Shown one piece after another: positions 36,005 through 44,789 of a stretch of 49,003 nucleotides of DNA (its first letter is position 1; every line of letters starts with the position of its first letter). Location of the stretch: the NCBI GenBank assembly GCA_016926755.1, contig JAFGNZ010000222.1, positions 1-49,003 on the forward strand. The letters are read 5' to 3'. A program made the translations under genes and the position numbers. This DNA comes from Myxococcaceae bacterium. Its GTDB lineage: Bacteria > Myxococcota > Myxococcia > Myxococcales > Myxococcaceae. The notes under the pieces were generated by a model that had not been told where the DNA came from, made no database searches, and saw only the letters and a program-made list of their open reading frames with translations.

Positions 36005-38651
36005 TGGAGTAGGGCGGCAGCCGCGCCTGCAGCGCCCCGGCGCTCACCGCGGCGGCCTGCTGCGGGGAGAAGCCACCCGGCTCGCCCGCGTACGTCATCA
36101 CCCGCGCCTGCTTCAGCTCCCCGCAGCCCTTGAGGTCCACCCGCGCATCCCTCGCGGTGTCCGGCTCCAGGTTGAGGGCAATGGCCACCACGCGCCGGCC
36201 ATCGTTGCTGCGCGAGGTGAACAGGGAGGTGCCCTCCTCGGCGCGCGAGGGCACATAGGTGTCCTGGAAGCGCCCGCCCTGGCCGTCGAAGTTCCGGAAG
36301 GCGCGGAAGGCCCACCACGTGGGGCTGCGCTCCGGCGGGTAGGTGAAGTGGAAGGCCGCCGTGAGGCCGCCCTCGGCGAAGCGGCCCAGCGCCTCGGCCT
36401 GCGCCAGCCCGCCGCTCATGTGCCGCGTGGCGCCGAAGTTGTACTCGCCGATGGCGATGCCCCGCCCCGGGTAGTTGTCCGCCACCATCTTCTTGAGCCG
36501 GGGGATGAGCCGCACCGGCTCGTCGATCCAGGACTCGTCCTTGTAGTTCGGATCCCACAGCGCGCGCGTGGAGCGGATGCGCCGCGCCGCCGTGTCCGGA
36601 TCCGTGCGCCCGCCCTCCTCGAAGCCGATGCCCTCCCCCTGCGGGTAGAAGTGCACGTCCACCACGTCCAGGATGCGCACGCCCGTCTTCTTCTCGTGCT
36701 CGCGCAGCTTGCGCAGGTACCAGGGCAGCAGCGGCACATCCCCGTGCGCCTTCCTATCCGCGTCCGGACTGGCCCCCTTCGCCACGTCCGCCGCCGAGCG
36801 GAAGTAGCCCGTCCAGCCCCACTCCGCCGGCCCGGCGATGACGGCGTCCGGATCCACCTTCCGCACCGCCGTGCCATAGGAGAGGGTGCGCTCCAGCAGC
36901 TCGTCGTACGTGGTGGGCTCCGGGTGCACGTCCCGGTGCGTGGAGCTCCACAGCATGGGCTCGTTGTCGAGGAAGTACAGGTGCACGCTTCGCCCGCGCC
37001 CCACGTCCTTCTCGCGGATGCCGCGCACCCACTCGGCGATGAACTCGGGCGGGGCCGGCTCGCTCGTCTGCGAGGGCGGCAGCGGCGGCAGCATCCGGCC
37101 CGCGCTGGACACGCCATTGCCTGCCTCCGCCAGCTCCGGCGCCACCGCCTGCTGCGCCCCCAGCTTCGACACCGGGAAGCTCACCGAGCGGGTATCCCTG
37201 GCCACCCAGCCGATCAGCGGCAGGGTGAGCGCGGACTGCACCCCATGGGCGCGGTTGGCCATGAGGAACTCGTCGTAGCCGAACTTCGGATCATCCCCGG
37301 GCGCGGTGTTGCGGAAGTACCAGTCGTTGGCCGTGTTCCAGGCGTTGAGCTTCCAGTTGTAGCGGGTGGTGGGGTTGCCGCCCCAGCGGCGCACCGTGGC
37401 CCCCAGCTCCCACTGGTGCATGTCCTTGCGCTCGCGCAGGGCGTTGAAGGCGATGCCGTAGATCAGCGGGCTGATGGAGTGGCCGGGCGCGGCGCAGTCC
37501 ACGGACATGCCCGCGGGCCGGGGAGGCCCCACCGCCACGCGCGCGCCGCCCGCCGCCAGCGCGCCCACCACCGCGGCATCCGTCCCCGTGAGGCCCAGGT
37601 GATCCAGCTGCACCCACTCCGCGCCCACGCGCCGGTACGCCCGCATGACGATGCGATCGAAGGGCTTGAGCTCCGGGTTCAGCTCCGCCAGCGGCACCAG
37701 CACCTGGACCCACTCGTCCTGCCGGCTCACCAGGTGCTGGCTCCCGACGCGCACCCGCGGGAACAGGGTGGCGTCCTCGGAGTCCACCCGCACCTCCAGG
37801 AACTCGCCGTAGTCGCTCGGGGCCTTGTAGCGGAACGCCAGACCGCCGAAGGCCCCCTGCACCGGGTGTGCCCGCTTGAGCGTCCACCCACCCAGCTCGG
37901 CCATCATCACCTTCGCCGTGCCCAGCCCCTCCACCTGGTGCTCCGTCCAGCCGCTCACCTCCCAGCCCGACTTGAGGCCGCCCTCGTACACCACCTCCGC
38001 CAGCGCCAGCGAGGCGCCGGGCCCCTCCGCCTCGGACACCTGCGCCCCGGGCTGCGTCAGCCCGAGCCGATCCAGCTCCACCCACTCCGAGCCCACGCGC
38101 GTGTGGGCCCGGATGATGATGCGCTCGAAGGAGCGCATCTCCGGGTTCAGCTCGGCCATGGGGATGAGCAGCTGCACCCACTCCCCCTCCAGCCCCGCCA
38201 CGTGCCGCGAGCTCACCCGCACCCGCGGGAACAGGGTGGCGTCCTCGGTCTCCAGCCGGACCTCCAGGAAGTCGCCGTAGTCCGGGGCCTTGTAGCGAAA
38301 GGCCAGCGCCCCGAAGGAGCCGCGCAGGGGGCTGGCGTGCTTGAGCGTCCACCCGCCCAGGTCCGCCATCACCAGCTTCGCCGGCCCGGGGCCCTTCACC
38401 TCGCGCTCGGACCAGCCGAGATCCTCCCAGCCCGGCTTGAGGCCGCCCTCGTACACCACCTCCGCGAGCTCCACCGTGATGCTCGCCTTCGAGGTGGAGG
38501 AGCCCGAGGAGGACGCACCGCGCGCCCCACCGCGCTCACAGGCGGCCAGCAGCGCGGCACACACCGCCAGCAAGGCCACCCATGGCCCCTGGTGCCTCGA
38601 CCTGCTCCCGGTCAGGCCCGGCGTGCGGCGCCCTCCGGCCCCGTGTCTCAT
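35916..38651 (-). CDS. epsB: GH44-family glycoside hydrolase lipoprotein (EpsB-like)
   Basis: 911 residues. A long Arg-rich leader and lipobox (LLAAC, Cys38) mark a lipoprotein. Two tandem domains of about 139 residues (61-199 and 217-355) are near copies of each other and look like carbohydrate-binding jelly rolls. Residues 385 to about 880 match GH44 endoglucanases: SISPLIYGIAFN, RWGGNPTTRYNWKLNAWNTA, the acid/base Glu564 in DNEPMLW, VVDVHFYPQGEG, and the nucleophile Glu736 in GEYNFGATRH. It should cut beta-glucan-like chains and may trim or release the exopolysaccharide; the M. xanthus EPS locus also has a glycosyl hydrolase gene, epsB. Start ATG at 38651 overlaps the preceding gene's TGA (ATGA). 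The 3' end overlaps the acyltransferase gene. Confidence 0.88.
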   Translation of the reverse strand: MRHGAGGRRTPGLTGSRSRHQGPWVALLAVCAALLAACERGGARGASSSGSSTSKASITVELAEVVYEGGLKPGWEDLGWSEREVKGPGPAKLVMADLGGWTLKHASPLRGSFGALAFRYKAPDYGDFLEVRLETEDATLFPRVRVSSRHVAGLEGEWVQLLIPMAELNPEMRSFERIIIRAHTRVGSEWVELDRLGLTQPGAQVSEAEGPGASLALAEVVYEGGLKSGWEVSGWTEHQVEGLGTAKVMMAELGGWTLKRAHPVQGAFGGLAFRYKAPSDYGEFLEVRVDSEDATLFPRVRVGSQHLVSRQDEWVQVLVPLAELNPELKPFDRIVMRAYRRVGAEWVQLDHLGLTGTDAAVVGALAAGGARVAVGPPRPAGMSVDCAAPGHSISPLIYGIAFNALRERKDMHQWELGATVRRWGGNPTTRYNWKLNAWNTANDWYFRNTAPGDDPKFGYDEFLMANRAHGVQSALTLPLIGWVARDTRSVSFPVSKLGAQQAVAPELAEAGNGVSSAGRMLPPLPPSQTSEPAPPEFIAEWVRGIREKDVGRGRSVHLYFLDNEPMLWSSTHRDVHPEPTTYDELLERTLSYGTAVRKVDPDAVIAGPAEWGWTGYFRSAADVAKGASPDADRKAHGDVPLLPWYLRKLREHEKKTGVRILDVVDVHFYPQGEGIGFEEGGRTDPDTAARRIRSTRALWDPNYKDESWIDEPVRLIPRLKKMVADNYPGRGIAIGEYNFGATRHMSGGLAQAEALGRFAEGGLTAAFHFTYPPERSPTWWAFRAFRNFDGQGGRFQDTYVPSRAEEGTSLFTSRSNDGRRVVAIALNLEPDTARDARVDLKGCGELKQARVMTYAGEPGGFSPQQAAAVSAGALQARLPPYSITVMDLTLEPAKAPPGKPPQAQGPRPGAP
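37587..38471 (-). repeat. Internal tandem duplication of the putative sugar-binding domain of the GH44 protein
   Basis: The segments 38471-38055 and 38003-37587 (minus strand) encode two copies of one domain: LAEVVYEGGLKPGW / LAEVVYEGGLKSGW at the start, LGGWTLKHASPLRG / LGGWTLKRAHPVQG, EDATLFPRVRVSSRH / EDATLFPRVRVGSQH, and a matching LxxLGLT end. They are also alike at the nucleotide level, pointing to a fairly recent duplication or gene conversion. Confidence 0.8.
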
Positions 38652-39751
38652 GGCTCTCCGCTCGAGTCCTTCCGCGCGCCCTGCCGGGGATCCTCGCCTC
38701 CCCGCGCGGACGACTGCCAGTAACGCTTGAGGCGCCGGGCTACTTCCCGCCACGAGCCCGCCTCCGCCCGTGCCCCGCGCAGGTACTCCATGGTGTAGGC
38801 CACCGAGGTGCTCTTGAAGGCCACCCGCTCGAGCCCCAGCCGATCGGCCAGCCGCGCCGCGCCCATCAGCGCCCCCGTCACCGGCTTCGTCGGCCCGGGC
38901 AGCATCACCGCGGTGGCCAGCAGCGGCCGCGCCAGCGCGTTCATCTCGAACAGCATCCGCCACGGATCCACCTGCGGCACGTCCCAGTGCCGCTCCGACA
39001 GCCGCGAGTCCATCACGCCGTAGCGGTGCGCCCGCGCCAGCCACTTCTCGAAGCTGGTGTGATCCGAGCCGTGCAGCACGTAGGACTCGTTGCAGAAGCG
39101 CACCTGGCAGCCGGCCTTCTCCAGGCGGATGCCCAGCTCGATGTCCTCCGACTGCTTCAGCCCCGGATCGAAGCCGCCCACCGCCACGTAGTCCTCGCGG
39201 CGGAAGGAGACGTTGCCCGTGTAGAGGTTCCAGCCGTGGGCGCCCTCCTGGTGGAGCCGCTGCGCCAGCCGCTCGTGCAGGTACGCGTACCAGCGCTCGA
39301 ACAGCGGCATGTCCGCGAGGGCCGGATCCGGATCGATGCGCCCCAGCACCACGTGGCGCGAGCCCGGCGGGTGCTGCTCCAGGTGCCGCTGGAGGAAGTC
39401 CTCCGGCACCTGCATGTCGTCATCCGTGATGATGACGACGTCCCCGCGCGCCGCCAGCACCCCGCGGTGCCGCGCCGCCGCCGCGCCCGCGTTCTGCTGC
39501 GTCTCCACCCGCAGCGGGTAGGGCAGCGCCTTCGCCAGCGCCTGGAGGGGGCCCTGCACCGGCTCCCTGGAGCCGTCATCCACCACCACCACCTCGTAGT
39601 CGCCGGGGGGCAGCGTCTGTCGGGCGAGCTGCTCGAGGATCCGCGGGAGCAAGGCCAGCCGGTTGTACGTGGCCATCACCACGCTCACCCGGGGGCGCTG
39701 TGCTTCGGTCCGCGGCGGAGCACCTGCGCTCGCCGAGGGCGCATCGCTCAC
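38648..39751 (-). CDS. GT2-family glycosyltransferase
   Basis: 367 residues. GT-A fold of family 2: VSVVMATYNRLALLPRILEQ start, VVVVDDGSRE, the DxD-type metal site in VVIITDDDMQV, VGGFDPGLKQSEDIELGIRL with the ED catalytic pair, and a helical C-terminus without clear membrane helices. It adds one sugar from a nucleotide-sugar donor to the growing lipid-linked repeat unit in the cytoplasm. The start is GTG at 39751, which overlaps the TGA of the upstream gene as GTGA; the ATG of the GH44 gene in turn overlaps this gene's TGA. It corresponds in position and type to one of the M. xanthus Eps glycosyltransferases, but I do not assign a letter. Confidence 0.9.
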   Translation of the reverse strand: MSDAPSASAGAPPRTEAQRPRVSVVMATYNRLALLPRILEQLARQTLPPGDYEVVVVDDGSREPVQGPLQALAKALPYPLRVETQQNAGAAAARHRGVLAARGDVVIITDDDMQVPEDFLQRHLEQHPPGSRHVVLGRIDPDPALADMPLFERWYAYLHERLAQRLHQEGAHGWNLYTGNVSFRREDYVAVGGFDPGLKQSEDIELGIRLEKAGCQVRFCNESYVLHGSDHTSFEKWLARAHRYGVMDSRLSERHWDVPQVDPWRMLFEMNALARPLLATAVMLPGPTKPVTGALMGAARLADRLGLERVAFKSTSVAYTMEYLRGARAEAGSWREVARRLKRYWQSSARGGEDPRQGARKDSSGEP

Positions 39752-40488
39752 TTCTTGCTCCCCACCCGCTGCTGCAGCGTCACGCTGCCCAGGAAGCGCG
39801 CCTTGCCGATCAGCTCCAGCGTGTGCCGCGCCGCGGAGAACTGCGTGGAGCCCAGCGGCACGCACAGCAGCGCGCGCTCGGCGGACAGCGCCACCTCCAC
39901 GCCCACCGGGTTGGAGAGCACCGAGTCGATGCAGACGACGACCATGCCGCCCTGCTCCACGTACGCCTTCATGTCGCGCACGAGCCGCGAGGCCACCCCC
40001 GGGGGCAGGCCCTCCGCGTCAATCAACCGGATGGGCTTCTCGCGGTACTGGCTGCCCACGGCGACGATGGCGCGCGCGGCGTCCATCCCCGAGGCGCCCG
40101 GCTGCGCCGGCACCACCACCAGCGAGGACCACTTCTCCTTCTGGGTGAGCACCGTCCACAGGTGCAGCAGCTCGCGTGGGATCTGCTCCGAGCTGCCCGG
40201 CGCCACCTCATTGTAGACGGGCTCTTCCGGCGCGAGCGGCACCGGCGCGGGCGTGCCCCGCACGACAGACCAGGGACGAGGACGAGCCTGTCCCGGCTTG
40301 GCGCCATTGCCATCGCCACCCCGGGGAGGCCCTCCACCTCCGGAGTTGTCAGTCGGCTCGAACATAGACGGATCCAGTCTACTCATTTTCTGGCCACTGC
40401 CCAGTGGGACACCGCTCGAAGGATCAGACGACTCAACAGAAAGCCGCCGCCGTTCCGCCCGTGCTACACGCGCCCCTTTGCGGCTCAT
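39748..40488 (-). CDS. CpsD/BY-kinase-like P-loop protein with degenerate Walker A
   Basis: 246 residues from the ATG at 40488, which overlaps the wzy TGA (ATGA); a second candidate start (MSRLDPS) is at 40386. After about 100 disordered, Gly/Pro-rich residues comes a CpsD/ParA-type fold: EQIPRELLHLWTVLTQKEKW precedes LVVVPAQPGASGMDAARAIV. This is where Wzc/CpsD kinases have G-x-x-G-x-GK[S/T], but here the lysine and following Ser/Thr are Met-Asp. The A' region IRLIDAEGL and VVVCIDSVL (Walker B-like) are recognisable, and the end lacks a tyrosine cluster. It is therefore probably unable to hydrolyse ATP or autophosphorylate, and may be a regulatory partner of EpsV, which has no kinase domain of its own. 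Inference from position and motifs. Confidence 0.7.
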   Translation of the reverse strand: MSRKGARVARAERRRLSVESSDPSSGVPLGSGQKMSRLDPSMFEPTDNSGGGGPPRGGDGNGAKPGQARPRPWSVVRGTPAPVPLAPEEPVYNEVAPGSSEQIPRELLHLWTVLTQKEKWSSLVVVPAQPGASGMDAARAIVAVGSQYREKPIRLIDAEGLPPGVASRLVRDMKAYVEQGGMVVVCIDSVLSNPVGVEVALSAERALLCVPLGSTQFSAARHTLELIGKARFLGSVTLQQRVGSKK

Positions 40489-42038
40489 GTGCGTGCGCCT
40501 CCCTCTTGCACCGACGCGGGCAGCCCCGCCGGACTCCCCGCGGGCGCCGGGGCTCCCAGTGGCCGCCAGGCGCCCGTACGGATGGCGAGCTTGCCGGCGA
40601 CGGTGACGCCCACGGCCATGAGGATGGTGCCGTACCAGCTGGTGATGCCCATGTCTCCGAAGCACTGGTTGGTGTAGGCGACGACGATGGAGACGACCAC
40701 CAGGCCCGCCGCGCGCCACTCGGGGGGATGGGCGCGGTGGTAGGCGCGCACGGCGAAGAAGATGGTGACCGCTACAAAGAGCCACACGCCTGTAAAGCCC
40801 ACCACCCCACCGAAGGCCAGGTGGCCCAGCACCGAGTTGTGCGGGTGGTAGAGGTAGTCCTCGAAGAGGTGGGAGATGTCCGCCAGCTGCATCACCTCTT
40901 CGAAGCCATGGCCGTAGCCCGTGCCCAGCAGGGGGTTCTTCTGCCAGGTGGTGATGAGGTTGAGGTTCTCCACGTCGCGGTAGTCCATCACGCCGGTGTC
41001 GTTGTGCTCGCCGACGATCATCGACTTGAACGTGTTCACGGGCGAGAAAAAGCCCGTCGGATTGCTCCAGCCCACCAGCACGTAGACGAGGAACACCGGC
41101 GCCAGCGCCAGGCCCGCGCGCGCCGTGTAGCGCTTCACGATGGACCAGGGGCTGATCAGGAAGATGGCGATCAGGCACTGGTTGAGGGTGGCCCACGCCA
41201 GGCGCCGGTCGTTGTAGTGCAGGCCCATGAAGATGATCAGGCCCACCACCGCCAGGCGCCGGAAGTTCTTCCAGGTGGGCTCCTCCCACCACGCGGCGAT
41301 GAGGATGACCATGCCCGTGACGTAGATCATCGTGTCCGAGTGGGTGGTGGCGTACTCGGTGTACAGCCCCCGGGGCCGGGCGATGAAGACGATGAAGAAG
41401 GCGCCCATGAACGACTTGAAGACGGCCGCCGCCACCACGATGCGCCCCAGGATGCGGTGGTCCTCCGGTCCACGGAAGGAGGCGTTGAAGAGCAGCACGA
41501 AGAGCGGCAGCAGCAGCAGCTTCTGGAGCTGCCACTTCGCCGGCCGCCCATCCCCTCCCCGCAGGATGACGCCCCAGATGTACATCCAGGTGATGGCGGC
41601 CAGGATCAGCAGCAGCGACATCACCAGGGGCCGCGGCAGCGGCGTCAGCTGCTCGTCCGTCTTCAGGCCCGCGGCGCGCCGGTAGACGTAGAGCGTGGTG
41701 AAGCCGATCACCGACAAGTCGATCAGCGTGAAGCCCAGGCCGGGCACGCCGGTGAGGGTGTTGAGGTTGATGAAGAAGAGCCGGCCCAGGAAGAGCGTGG
41801 GCGAGTTCCAGTGCCCCGAGTAGGGCACCTCGATGGCGCAGTCCAGCACCAGCAGCAGGGTGAGGACGGTGAGCACGGGGTAGCGGATGGGCACCTTGGC
41901 CAGCACCCACACCAGGGTGGCCGCCACCACGGGCAGCAGCGCCACCGGCGGGAAGAGGACGAGCAGGCCCAGCGTCGCCAGCACCACGACTCCGAGGAGC
42001 GTGAAGAAGATCGGAGTGCGGGAGAGGAAGGCTTCCAT
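40485..42038 (-). CDS. wzy: Wzy-type polysaccharide polymerase (O-antigen ligase-like)
   Basis: 517 residues, about a dozen membrane helices. A Wzy_C/O-antigen-ligase segment is seen at ENLNLITTWQKNPLLGTGYG and, after a periplasmic loop, YHPHNSVLGHLAFGGVVGF. The Pro-Leu-Leu-Gly-x-Gly and His-Asn-x-x-Leu pattern is the family hallmark. The polymerase joins flipped lipid-linked repeat units at the periplasmic face. Located between epsU (32 nt) and the CpsD-like gene (ATGA overlap), in keeping with the one Wzy of the M. xanthus EPS pathway. The C-terminal tail (APAPAGSPAGLPASVQEGG) is disordered. A WaaL-like ligase is the alternative, but the locus context favours Wzy. Confidence 0.85.
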   Translation of the reverse strand: MEAFLSRTPIFFTLLGVVVLATLGLLVLFPPVALLPVVAATLVWVLAKVPIRYPVLTVLTLLLVLDCAIEVPYSGHWNSPTLFLGRLFFINLNTLTGVPGLGFTLIDLSVIGFTTLYVYRRAAGLKTDEQLTPLPRPLVMSLLLILAAITWMYIWGVILRGGDGRPAKWQLQKLLLLPLFVLLFNASFRGPEDHRILGRIVVAAAVFKSFMGAFFIVFIARPRGLYTEYATTHSDTMIYVTGMVILIAAWWEEPTWKNFRRLAVVGLIIFMGLHYNDRRLAWATLNQCLIAIFLISPWSIVKRYTARAGLALAPVFLVYVLVGWSNPTGFFSPVNTFKSMIVGEHNDTGVMDYRDVENLNLITTWQKNPLLGTGYGHGFEEVMQLADISHLFEDYLYHPHNSVLGHLAFGGVVGFTGVWLFVAVTIFFAVRAYHRAHPPEWRAAGLVVVSIVVAYTNQCFGDMGITSWYGTILMAVGVTVAGKLAIRTGAWRPLGAPAPAGSPAGLPASVQEGGART

Positions 42039-42070
42039 CGTCGTCCGTCAGGGTGCTGGAACCGCTCGCC

Positions 42071-43264
42071 TCAGGGCTTGCGAGCCTCGCGGGTGGTGCG
42101 CACCCACTCCCCCTTCTTGTCTCGAGGACCGGCCACCATCAGCCACACCTTCCAGGCCACGTAGAAGGGCGCCCACATCAGATCCACCAGCCCGCGCGCG
42201 CCCATGCCCGACACCCACCAGCCGCGCAGCACGTACAGGCCCAGGCTGGCCAGGCAGAACGCCCCCGCGTACACGCTGAGCGCCACCTGCCCCTGCCACA
42301 CGGAGAGCGCGCTCGCCGCCCCCGCCACCGCCACCGCGCCCAGCACCACGTAGCTCAGCGGCGGCACGAGCAGATCCATGGCCAGGTCCAGCAGCACCCC
42401 GTCGCGCTTGCGCAGGGCCTCGCCCAGCAGCGGCAGGCCGAACTGCTTCGTCATCGCCCAGCGCCCGCCCTCCCAGCGGCGGCGCTGCGAGCGGGCGGCC
42501 TTCTCCGAGGAGACCATCTCCCCCAGCACCTCGGCCTCCCACGCGTAGTGCACGCGGTGGCCGGCCCGGCCCAGGCGGATGCCGTACTCCAGATCCTCCA
42601 CGATGGAGAACGCGTCGTGCGGCACCTCGCGGATGACGCGGTGGCTGAAGCACATGCCGTTGCCGCGCAGCCCGCAGGAGACGCCCAGCCGCTCGCGGCC
42701 CAGCGAGCGCACCTTGTGGAACAGCGCCAGGGCGATCGTCATCAGCCGCGTGCGCCACGAGGTGTGCGGGTTCATCACGCCGTAGTGCGCCTGGACGGCG
42801 TGCGCGCCCGCCTCGAGCCTGGCGCCGAAGGAGTGGAGCAGGTGCGGCGACACCTCCGTGTCCGCGTCCACCACCACCACCGCGTCGGCGAACCCGTCCT
42901 TCAGGCTGTGCTCGAAGGCGTGTGCCAGCGCGAAGCCCTTGCCGCGCTTCTCCGTGTCATGGCGCACCAGCACCGTGGCGCCCGCCTCGCGCGCCCGGTC
43001 CGCCGTGGCGTCCGAGCAGTTGTCCGCCACCACCAGGATGCGCCGCAGCGCGCCCGGGTAGTCCATGGCGGACAGGTTCGTCACCGTGCGCGCAATGCCC
43101 GCCTCCTCGTTGTGCGCCGGGACGATGACGTCGAACTTCAGGCGCGGGGCCACCCGGGCCAGCGGCGCCTTGTCCGCCGACAGCAGCGTCAGCAGCAGCA
43201 GGTAGCCGCACGCCACCACCACCGGCAGCGCCAGCACCAGCAGCAGCCCGTCCGCCCACGTCAC
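42071..43264 (-). CDS. epsU: Membrane-associated GT2 glycosyltransferase (EpsU-like)
   Basis: 397 residues. An N-terminal membrane helix (LLLVLALPVVVACGYLLLLT) is followed by a GT2 domain: VIVPAHNEEAGI, VVADNCSDAT, the DAD of VVVDADTEVSP, VEDLEYGIRL and the Q-x-x-RW acceptor motif QRRRWEGGRW. Three or so C-terminal membrane helices follow, the layout of a processive-type or membrane-anchored sugar transferase. The open frame reaches 43390, overlapping epsV, but the GTG at 43264 gives the family N-terminus with GGGGTG upstream, 31 nt after the epsV stop. Neighbours and order (epsV-epsU) match M. xanthus. Confidence 0.88.
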   Translation of the reverse strand: MTWADGLLLVLALPVVVACGYLLLLTLLSADKAPLARVAPRLKFDVIVPAHNEEAGIARTVTNLSAMDYPGALRRILVVADNCSDATADRAREAGATVLVRHDTEKRGKGFALAHAFEHSLKDGFADAVVVVDADTEVSPHLLHSFGARLEAGAHAVQAHYGVMNPHTSWRTRLMTIALALFHKVRSLGRERLGVSCGLRGNGMCFSHRVIREVPHDAFSIVEDLEYGIRLGRAGHRVHYAWEAEVLGEMVSSEKAARSQRRRWEGGRWAMTKQFGLPLLGEALRKRDGVLLDLAMDLLVPPLSYVVLGAVAVAGAASALSVWQGQVALSVYAGAFCLASLGLYVLRGWWVSGMGARGLVDLMWAPFYVAWKVWLMVAGPRDKKGEWVRTTREARKP

Positions 43265-43295
43265 GGCGTCACCCCGGCCCTGGACTCCATGGCGC

Positions 43296-44789
43296 TCACC
43301 CCGAGTTCCGATCCAGCTCCGCCAGCACCGGCACGCCCAGCCCTCGCTCCACCTGCCAGCTCTCCAGCACCCGGCCGCTGAGCACGTCACGCGCCAGCGC
43401 CGCGAAGATGGCCAGCACCAGCCCGCCCACCACCCCGCCGATGGCGATGAGCAGCGGGTTGGGCTTGAGGTGCTTGCGGGGGAACTCCGGCGGCACCAGC
43501 TCCGTGAAGCGGTACTTGAAGGACTGCTCGGCGATCTTCTTCTCCAGCCGCGCCGCGTCCATGCGCTTGAGGATCTGCTGCTGCGTGGCCAGCCGGCTGC
43601 GCAGCCGATCCAGGGACATGGCCGCGCTCGGGTTCTCCGACACGGATGGCAACAGCCCCATCAGCACCCGCTCCAGCCCGTACGGATCCGGCGCCGGCTC
43701 GTCCGGGTAGGGCAGCGCCTTGCCGCCCAGCTCTGAGTACTCGGCCAGCAGCTCCTTCTCCTCGGCCTGCAGCGCCTTCACCTGGGGCGAGCCCTGGCGC
43801 AGCGCCGTCACCCGCGTCTCCATCTCCACCACCACGGGGTGGTCCGGCGCGTACATCTCCCGCTTCTGCGCCAGCTCGTCCTGCATCTCCGTCACGCGCT
43901 GGTTGTGCTGCACCTGCGCGTCCGAGATGGCGCGGCGCTTGGCGCGGATCAAGAACCGCAGCTGCGCCAGCTCCTGGTCCGAGGAGGAGAAGCGCGGCAG
44001 CAGCCGCGGATCCCCCACCACGCGCCGCCGCTCCATCATGATCGCGGAGAACGTCTGCTCGAAGTCGTCGTAGGCCTGGCGGACCTCCTCCGCGGCCTGC
44101 TGCTCGTGCGTGGCCAGGATGGCGATGGCGTCTTCGATGCTGCTCAGCTCCTGCTGCAGGCTGTGCCGCTCGAAGCTGGCCCGCGCCTCGCGCACCAGCT
44201 CGTAGGCCAGCTGGGGATCTCCCCACTGCGCCGCCACGGTCACCTTGCCGTCGCTGGTGTCCACCCAGAGGCGCTTCTCCAGCGTGCCCACCATCCCGTC
44301 CATCCGCGCGTCCTCGTCCGGCGGCGCGGAGATCAGCCGCTGCAGCCAGTCCTTGAAGCGCAGCAGCGGCGGGCGCGTGGCCTCGTGCCGATCCAGCAGG
44401 TTCACCTTCTTCACCAGCGCCACCAGGTTGTCCTGGCGCATCACCGCCTCCGCGGCGGCCTTCGTCTGCGCGTCCACCTCGTTGGCCGGGCGCATGGGGT
44501 TGGGCGGATCCGGGTTGAGGATGTTGGCGCGCTCGGGGTTGACCAGCGCGGCGATGGTGGCCGCGCGCCGGGGCAGCAGCTTCGTCTCCGCCTGCCAGGT
44601 GCGCGGCAGGAACTTGGCCGCCAGCAGCCCCAGCACCGCCGTCACCAGGAAGGTGCCCAGCGCCATCTTCCAGTGGCGACGCACCGCGTTGCGCACGTAG
44701 GTGAAGTAGTCGCGCAGCTGCTCCCAGTCGAACACCTGCGCCTGCTGGCGCTCCACCTCGGGCAGCCGCTCCTCATGAGGTGCGGACAT
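43296..44789 (-). CDS. epsV: Polysaccharide co-polymerase, Wzc/Wzz type without kinase domain (EpsV)
   Basis: 497 residues. Two membrane helices, about 42-62 (MALGTFLVTAVLGLLAA) and about 445-467 (LLIAIGGVVGGLVLAIFAAL), enclose a large periplasmic domain with long coiled-coil stretches (ELAQLRFLIRAKRRAISDAQ, DELAQKREMYAPDHPVVVEM). That is the PCP/Wzz plan. The Pro-rich motif before TM2 (PPEFPRKHLKPNP) is typical. The ~30 residues after TM2 end without a BY-kinase domain. EpsV sets chain length and couples Wzy to the export channel. It overlaps the response-regulator gene by 17 nt. A kinase-like protein with dead Walker A is encoded further down the operon. Confidence 0.92.
   Translation of the reverse strand: MSAPHEERLPEVERQQAQVFDWEQLRDYFTYVRNAVRRHWKMALGTFLVTAVLGLLAAKFLPRTWQAETKLLPRRAATIAALVNPERANILNPDPPNPMRPANEVDAQTKAAAEAVMRQDNLVALVKKVNLLDRHEATRPPLLRFKDWLQRLISAPPDEDARMDGMVGTLEKRLWVDTSDGKVTVAAQWGDPQLAYELVREARASFERHSLQQELSSIEDAIAILATHEQQAAEEVRQAYDDFEQTFSAIMMERRRVVGDPRLLPRFSSSDQELAQLRFLIRAKRRAISDAQVQHNQRVTEMQDELAQKREMYAPDHPVVVEMETRVTALRQGSPQVKALQAEEKELLAEYSELGGKALPYPDEPAPDPYGLERVLMGLLPSVSENPSAAMSLDRLRSRLATQQQILKRMDAARLEKKIAEQSFKYRFTELVPPEFPRKHLKPNPLLIAIGGVVGGLVLAIFAALARDVLSGRVLESWQVERGLGVPVLAELDRNSG

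Noticed and set aside
43265-43390. Upstream extension of the epsU frame into epsV
   Set aside because: It would overlap the epsV 3' end with non-protein-like sequence; the GTG at 43264 begins directly at the first membrane helix.
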